Shown: in pieces, positions 60,044 to 64,000 of the stretch | Position numbering within the stretch: the stretch's first letter is position 1 | How the letters are laid out: every line of letters starts with the position of its first letter | Origin: a virus | DNA: 64,000 bases | IMG/VR virus record: IMGVR_UViG_3300036893_000033 | Location: 30,888-94,887 of that record | Direction: 5' to 3' (one strand) | Notes under the pieces: generated by a model | Databases searched by the model: none | What the model was told of the DNA's origin: nothing | Seen by the model: the letters and a program-made list of their open reading frames with translations, nothing else | Translations under genes and position numbers: made by a program

Positions 60044-61642
60044 ATGATCACCCTCCGCCCCTACCAGGAACAGATTCTCGATGAAACCCGCGCTCTGTTG
60101 CGCGTTCATCGCTCCGTTCTCATTTGCGCGCCTCCAGGCTCTGGCAAGGGGTCTCTGATTGCCTACATGGTTCATCGCGCCGTGTCGAAAGGCAAGCGCG
60201 TGATCTTTATGGTAAGAGGGCGTGAACTGGTCCGAGATATGAGCGAGCGAGTAACTAAACTCGGCGTTGAGCATGGCGTACTTATGGGCGGCAGAAAGCG
60301 CGAACGCTGGCATCCCGTCCAGGTAGCCAGCATCAACACCGTTCAGCGAATGAATCCGCGCCCATTAGCGGATCTGATCATCCTCGACGAAGCGAGGCAG
60401 TTCAGCAACCCAACCGGGCGTGAAGTGCTGGCGAGTTACCCGGCAACAAGTAAAATCATCGGGGCGGACGGCACCCCCGCTCTCATTAACGGCCAAGGCC
60501 TGGGCGTGTCGTGCGGTGGTATATTCGAGTCCATCGTTATGGGGCCGAACGAGCAGGAGTTGATCGATCTCGGGTTTCTGGTTCCGTCCGTTCCGATTGG
60601 CGCGGAGTCTCTGCCCGACGTGAGCGGCGTCGGGATCGTTGGTGGAGACTTCAACAACAAGAAACTAGCTGAGGCGTGCGACAAGGTAAAGCTCGTAGGC
60701 GACTCAGTAGAGAACTGGCACCGACACGCAAATGGACTAAAGACTGTTGCCTTCGGGGTTGACCAGGCACACGCTAGGCATATCACCGAAGAGTTCCGCA
60801 GGAACGGCGTCGAGTGGGAGTACGTGGACGCCTCGACGCCAGACGATGAGCGCGTGAAGATATGGGATCGTCTTGACAATGGAACGCTGATGGGTTTTTC
60901 AAATGTTGCCATCGCAGGTGTCGGCTTTGATCATCCCCGCATAGCCTGCGTGCTGTGCAATCGTCCAACGACTTCGCTGCCCCTGTGGCGTCAGATGATC
61001 GCGAGGGCTGGTCGTCCGTACCCAGGCAAGAAACAATGGATACTACTGGACCATGCGGGCAACCTTGTGCGTCCGCAGTTATGGCCATACTCGTTCTTCG
61101 AGACCCCACCAATCTGGACGCTGGATGGCCCCGCTAAACCGCCGAAGGACAGCGAAGGTAAGGCGCGCGCCGTGTCGATGTGCAAGCGGCCAGTGCCGAT
61201 GCCCGACAGCGGCACGCCTGAGTCATTCAAGGGTCCGGTGTCGAAGTGTGGCCGCTATCTTTTGCCCTGTTTTTCGTACTTCCCCGCTGGCGCGGATGTG
61301 TGTCCTTTCTGTGGACTGCCGCTACTTCGCGTTGGTCGAGAGATCGAGGTCGAGGCCGGTCAGCTTCAGGATTTATCCGCTCTCCGCGAGAAAGCCAAGC
61401 TGGAGGTTAAGGCCAAATCCCCCGGCCAGCAAGCCTACGAAAGAAAGCTCGAAGAACAGTATCTGGAGATTTACAGGAAAGCAAAGACCACCATGACCAG
61501 CAAGGGAGTGCCGCACAAAGACGGTTACGCAGCGCTGCAATTCCATGCGACCACAAATCGCTGGCCTCGCAAGGAATGGAAAGAGCGCGCGATTATGCTT
61601 TACGGCGGCGGGTCCGCGCGGTCGGAGTTAATGGCATCATGA
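60044..61642 (+). CDS. Superfamily 2 helicase
   Basis: A 532-residue protein; ATG at 60044. Motif I APPGSGKGS (29-37), motif II ILDEAR (DEAH variant, 114-118), and near the C-terminal half FSNVAIAGVGFDHPRI and the arginine motif QMIARAGRPYPGK. A four-Cys zinc module (CGRYLLPC...CPFCG) lies near residues 400-430. It likely unwinds DNA in replication or recombination, or remodels replication forks. Confidence 0.85.
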   Translation: MITLRPYQEQILDETRALLRVHRSVLICAPPGSGKGSLIAYMVHRAVSKGKRVIFMVRGRELVRDMSERVTKLGVEHGVLMGGRKRERWHPVQVASINTVQRMNPRPLADLIILDEARQFSNPTGREVLASYPATSKIIGADGTPALINGQGLGVSCGGIFESIVMGPNEQELIDLGFLVPSVPIGAESLPDVSGVGIVGGDFNNKKLAEACDKVKLVGDSVENWHRHANGLKTVAFGVDQAHARHITEEFRRNGVEWEYVDASTPDDERVKIWDRLDNGTLMGFSNVAIAGVGFDHPRIACVLCNRPTTSLPLWRQMIARAGRPYPGKKQWILLDHAGNLVRPQLWPYSFFETPPIWTLDGPAKPPKDSEGKARAVSMCKRPVPMPDSGTPESFKGPVSKCGRYLLPCFSYFPAGADVCPFCGLPLLRVGREIEVEAGQLQDLSALREKAKLEVKAKSPGQQAYERKLEEQYLEIYRKAKTTMTSKGVPHKDGYAALQFHATTNRWPRKEWKERAIMLYGGGSARSELMAS

Positions 61643-61857
61643 CCTTCTGCAATCACGCCATCCCCGACACGGTCAAGGCACCGGACTTCAAAGGCGCAAT
61701 CGCCTGCGGCATGATGCTGCCGTGCTACGCGGCACTGCCGAATAAATTTAAGTCTTGTCCGTGCTGCGGGATTCCGATGATGACGAAGAAACAGAGAGAG
61801 TCGGCGTATCGAAGAGACCCCATTACGCGCGCCCGCGCACGTCACGCGATCCGATGA
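61639..61857 (+). CDS. Zinc-finger small protein
   Basis: Seventy-two residues with CNHAIPD...CGMMLPC...CPCCG, a multi-Cys site, and a basic tail (RRDPITRARARHAIR). ATGA coupling to the helicase. Confidence 0.5.
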   Translation: MTFCNHAIPDTVKAPDFKGAIACGMMLPCYAALPNKFKSCPCCGIPMMTKKQRESAYRRDPITRARARHAIR

Positions 61858-61904
61858 CCACAATGGCAAATAACGGCGGTTTCTACATCCCCTGCCACAA
61901 ATGA
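61854..61904 (+). pseudogene. Truncated copy of the 62357 zinc-ribbon gene
   Basis: Sixteen codons; NNGGFYIPC and the underlying 26 bases match the start of the gene at 62357 with one mismatch, then a stop follows. It is a short duplicated remnant. Confidence 0.4.
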
Positions 61905-62200
61905 CCATCCCCCACCACATAACCCAAAACAGCCCGGACGATCACGCCTTCATCGTCATTGAGTGCCCCGGCAGGCCAGCGATCTCGATAGACGTCATGA
62001 ACCATGCCGGTCGTCGTGGCGTTGGCATCCGCGTGGATGGCATGGGAATCTTCCACGCGCTGGTGGATCTGAAGGAACTGAAGCCGAAGGGCGAGGCGTT
62101 GTTCCGGTTCTGCGGGATGTGCGGGGAGAAGATTCAGTTACATTCTTCGCGAACGCATAAGTGCGGGCCGGATGAAGGAATTAAAGAGAGGGATATATGA
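61901..62200 (+). CDS. Hypothetical protein with Cys knuckle
   Basis: A 99-residue protein: beta-type N-terminus (HAFIVIECPGRPAISIDVMN, GRRGVGIRVDGMGIFHALVD) and FCGMCGEKIQLHSSRTHKCG, a late zinc site. ATGA overlaps on both ends. Confidence 0.5.
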   Translation: MTIPHHITQNSPDDHAFIVIECPGRPAISIDVMNHAGRRGVGIRVDGMGIFHALVDLKELKPKGEALFRFCGMCGEKIQLHSSRTHKCGPDEGIKERDI

Positions 62201-62364
62201 CCGTAAAGGTAACCGTTGAACTGAGGGGCGGATATGAAGAGGAAATCGAGGTTTCTGATCTGTCCGAACGATCCCTACATGGGGCATATGCTCAGGCGAG
62301 GAGAAATGCCCCACTCGACACGTATCACACGGTAGTGAGCGATACCGAGGATACCGATGCCTAA
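62197..62364 (+). CDS. Small acidic protein
   Basis: Fifty-five residues, strand-helix pattern (VKVTVELRGGYEEEIEVSDL). Coupled to both neighbours. Confidence 0.45.
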   Translation: MTVKVTVELRGGYEEEIEVSDLSERSLHGAYAQARRNAPLDTYHTVVSDTEDTDA

Positions 62365-62521
62365 CGGCGGTTTCTATATCCCCTGCCCCTGCGGCCAGAC
62401 GGTAGTCAGCCCGGAGCGCGTGGCGACGTGTCCACACTGCGGGCGCGTGCTGGATGTGACGGCGTGGGGAGCGGAGCCGGTTTTGATGATACCGGACGCC
62501 TCCGCCGAAAGGACAAAATGA
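62357..62521 (+). CDS. Zinc-ribbon microprotein
   Basis: Fifty-four residues: CPCG then CPHCG 18 residues later (NGGFYIPCPCGQTVVSPERV, ATCPHCGRVL). Complete zinc ribbon. The same first 10 residues occur truncated at 61854. Confidence 0.5.
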   Translation: MPNGGFYIPCPCGQTVVSPERVATCPHCGRVLDVTAWGAEPVLMIPDASAERTK

Positions 62522-62799
62522 ATCCTACGCCGAAGGTTATGCGTGCCCCGTTGCCGCCCGGTTTCATGCGCGGCGGATGGTCGGCCAAGTCGATACCCAA
62601 TTCTGTGGACTCATTCGCGTGGCCCGCGACGAAGTTCAAATGTCCCGGCTACACGGCGCGCGGCGTGGCGCATAATTGCGGCGTCGTGTTCGAGTCTTAT
62701 ACTGGCGCGGCGCAGCGGTGCCAGACGTGTCGTTCAGCGCATAAGCGCGAGTGGTTCCGTCTACGCAGTCAGCAAAGGAGGCAGAATGCTAAGCAGTAA
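62518..62799 (+). CDS. Zinc-binding basic protein
   Basis: A 93-residue protein; ATGA overlap fixes the start. CPGYTARGVAHNCG and CQTCRSAHKREW are a zinc site, then a Arg/Gln-rich tail. Similar to small phage proteins that bind nucleic acid. Confidence 0.5.
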   Translation: MNPTPKVMRAPLPPGFMRGGWSAKSIPNSVDSFAWPATKFKCPGYTARGVAHNCGVVFESYTGAAQRCQTCRSAHKREWFRLRSQQRRQNAKQ

Positions 62800-63088
62800 T
62801 GGTGCATCATCGGCGACGGGTGCATGTTCGGCGGCTGTAGCCACCGGACTCGACAGCAGGGTTCGCGGAGACCCATTCGGAATCATCGCAGCATCTTTCT
62901 GGAACGCCAATAAAGAACGCGCTGAGATGCGGTGTGCTCAGATCGGCGATGGCAAAGATAAGAACCTGAAGCCGAACGTCTGGTATCGATACGCTGACCG
63001 ACTGTCCGATCCTGAAACCAAAAAGCGCATCGACAATGCGCTAAAGCGCTGGAGTCAGTCGCGCGGGCAAGAAGAACGACATGCTTGA
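62786..63088 (+). CDS. Hypothetical protein
   Basis: A 100-residue protein; start chosen for its AAAGGAGGCAGA ribosome site. Ser/Ala-rich start and a charged helical end (YADRLSDPETKKRIDNALKR). Confidence 0.5.
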   Translation: MLSSNGASSATGACSAAVATGLDSRVRGDPFGIIAASFWNANKERAEMRCAQIGDGKDKNLKPNVWYRYADRLSDPETKKRIDNALKRWSQSRGQEERHA

Positions 63089-63155
63089 GGACCTGAGGAA
63101 AGCCGAATTTTATCTGTCGCGGCGCATAGGTACGCTTGAGGTGCCGAAGGCATGA
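63081..63155 (+). CDS. Helical micro-ORF
   Basis: Twenty-four residues, amphipathic (EDLRKAEFYLSRRIGTLEV), overlapping the genes on both sides. Confidence 0.3.
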   Translation: MLEDLRKAEFYLSRRIGTLEVPKA

Positions 63156-63394
63156 CAGGAACGGCATTAGCGCACCACCACACCACCGTAGACGCCCACG
63201 CTCTGGGTGTACTGGCCGATGCCGCTCCAATTGGTATCTTCGACGACTGGCACCGCTGGGAGGTGGAATCCCTGACGGCTGAGATTATGATCGAGCGGGC
63301 GCGGCGGCGGCGTGGGGATGAGGCGAGGCAGCGGTGGGTATTAGTCGCGGCGCTTGGTTGGGGGATGTTTTTAATTGCGGCGGTGACGAGGTGA
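63152..63394 (+). CDS. Small membrane-anchored protein
   Basis: Eighty residues: His-rich start (ALAHHHTTVDAHALG), a basic patch (IERARRRRGDEARQR) and a C-terminal membrane helix (VLVAALGWGMFLIAAV), a tail-anchored layout. Confidence 0.45.
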   Translation: MTGTALAHHHTTVDAHALGVLADAAPIGIFDDWHRWEVESLTAEIMIERARRRRGDEARQRWVLVAALGWGMFLIAAVTR

Positions 63395-63399
63395 GGTGT

Positions 63400-64000
63400 A
63401 TGGAAGCAGAGACAGATAAAACTTACGCGCTAATCATGCGCACCTGCAACGCGGACATGCAATCGCATGGCGGATTCCAGTGGCCGGAATCTGGCTATGT
63501 GTCCGCCCCGGACTGGTCGCCTGAGCCTGAATGTGGATATGGCCTGCACGGACTTCTGTGGGGCGAGGGAGACGGAGGCTTGCTGGATTGGTCCGAAGAT
63601 GCGAAGTGGCTTGTATGTCGCGTGGACGTGGCTACTGTAGTTGCCATCGGGCGCAAGGTTAAGTTTCCCGCCTGCGAAGTACTGTTTGTTGGAGACAGCA
63701 AGACTGCGCCGGAATTCCTTCGCATAAACGGTGGAGAAGGTCACTGTATCGTCAGCGGCACAGCCACGGCGGGCTACAGCGGCACAGCCACGGCGGGCGA
63801 CAGCGGCACAGCCACGGCGGGCGACAGCGGCACAGCCACGGCGGGCGTCAGCGGCACAGCCACGGCGGGCGACGGCGGCACAGCCACGGCGGGCGACAGC
63901 GGCACAGCCACGGCGGGCGTCAGCGGCACAGCCACGGCGGGCGTCAGCGGCACAGCCACGGCGGGCGACAGCGGCACAGCCACGGCGGGCGTCAGCGGCA
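63400..64000 (+). CDS. Octapeptide-repeat (ice-nucleation-like) protein, 3' partial
   Basis: At least 200 residues, open to the window end. The about 118-residue N-terminal domain (GYGLHGLLWGEGDGGLLDW, LVCRVDVATVVAIGRKVKFP) resembles the head of DUF7666-type proteins. From residue 119 it becomes perfect octapeptides SGTATAG followed by D, V or Y, similar to the AGYGST-x-T unit of ice-nucleation proteins, likely forming a beta-solenoid. Full length unknown. Confidence 0.7.
   Translation, partial: MEAETDKTYALIMRTCNADMQSHGGFQWPESGYVSAPDWSPEPECGYGLHGLLWGEGDGGLLDWSEDAKWLVCRVDVATVVAIGRKVKFPACEVLFVGDSKTAPEFLRINGGEGHCIVSGTATAGYSGTATAGDSGTATAGDSGTATAGVSGTATAGDGGTATAGDSGTATAGVSGTATAGVSGTATAGDSGTATAGVSG
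63754..64000 (+). repeat. 24-base coding tandem repeat
   Basis: Ten complete 24-base units plus part of an eleventh, nearly identical at DNA level (variation mostly in the GAC/GTC/TAC codon). It codes for an octapeptide per unit; near identity suggests recent expansion. Confidence 0.92.

Noticed and set aside
63754-64000. CRISPR array
   Set aside because: Units are contiguous without spacers and code for an octapeptide in frame with an upstream gene.
1-64000. tRNA genes, integrase, attachment sites
   Set aside because: No cloverleaf-like sequence, recombinase motif or attachment repeat was recognised by reading the gaps; a computed tRNA search would decide.

Overview
The window is one continuous piece of a tailed double-stranded DNA phage (siphovirus type) with about 90 tightly packed genes. 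Nearly all genes lie on the plus strand, and many neighbours overlap by 1 to 4 bases (ATGA, GTGA or TTGA), so they are probably translationally coupled. The window cuts the genome at both ends: the first gene (large terminase) lacks its 5' part and the last gene (an octapeptide-repeat protein) runs off the end. No tRNA gene, integrase or plasmid-type replication gene is visible, so lifestyle cannot be settled. The host is a Gram-negative-like bacterium with Sec and Tat export. Ala-Gln signal-peptide ends on several proteins and the IS1-like element would fit an acidobacterium-like soil host, but that is an inference.

Layout. 1-4.9 kb: large terminase with an intein ending exactly at its P-loop, then a coupled string of small genes (ribbon-helix-helix regulator, two Tat-signal proteins, zinc-ribbon proteins, a J-domain protein). 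4.9-14.5 kb: head genes: a giant portal / 2H-phosphoesterase / head-morphogenesis fusion, a four-gene antisense island with an HslV-like peptidase, a protease-scaffold fusion with a nested scaffold start, major capsid protein and an Ig-like decoration protein. 14.6-23 kb: connector, tail completion, tail terminator and tail tube, a tail-assembly chaperone pair requiring a -1 frameshift, and the tape measure. 23-35 kb: a glycosyltransferase, then a gene-transfer-agent-like tail tip (DUF2460, DUF2163, NlpC/P60 hydrolase, 1423-residue tip protein) interrupted by small accessory genes, two with Tat-like signals and one resembling an acyl carrier protein. 35-42.6 kb: receptor-binding proteins with Sec signals (beta-helix, LamG-like, polygalacturonase-like).

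42.6-47.5 kb: small membrane proteins, a MucR-type zinc-finger protein, a strong terminator, a probable lysis cassette (membrane proteins, a secreted HNH-like nuclease and a GH24 lysozyme). 47.7-50.6 kb: a 2.9-kb IS1-like element with near-perfect terminal inverted repeats, a transposase broken by one in-frame TGA, and passenger genes including a second proteasome-like Ntn hydrolase. 50.6-64 kb: early region, opening with a divergent promoter switch, then a DnaQ-type exonuclease, a RecB/Cas4-like nuclease with four cysteines, an autoregulated ribbon-helix-helix gene, a possible gp3-like protein, an SMC/RecF-type ATPase, an XRE regulator, a superfamily 2 helicase, many zinc-ribbon microproteins and an ice-nucleation-like repeat protein.

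Together these make a packaging-head-tail-adsorption-lysis late block and a recombination/replication early block, with cargo in both orientations. A recurring promoter design has the -10 box only 6-8 bases before the start codon (leaderless transcripts). Several broken or recoded genes (frameshift at about 2.88 kb, TAG at 42.7 kb, TGA at 49.1 kb) need read-level checking.
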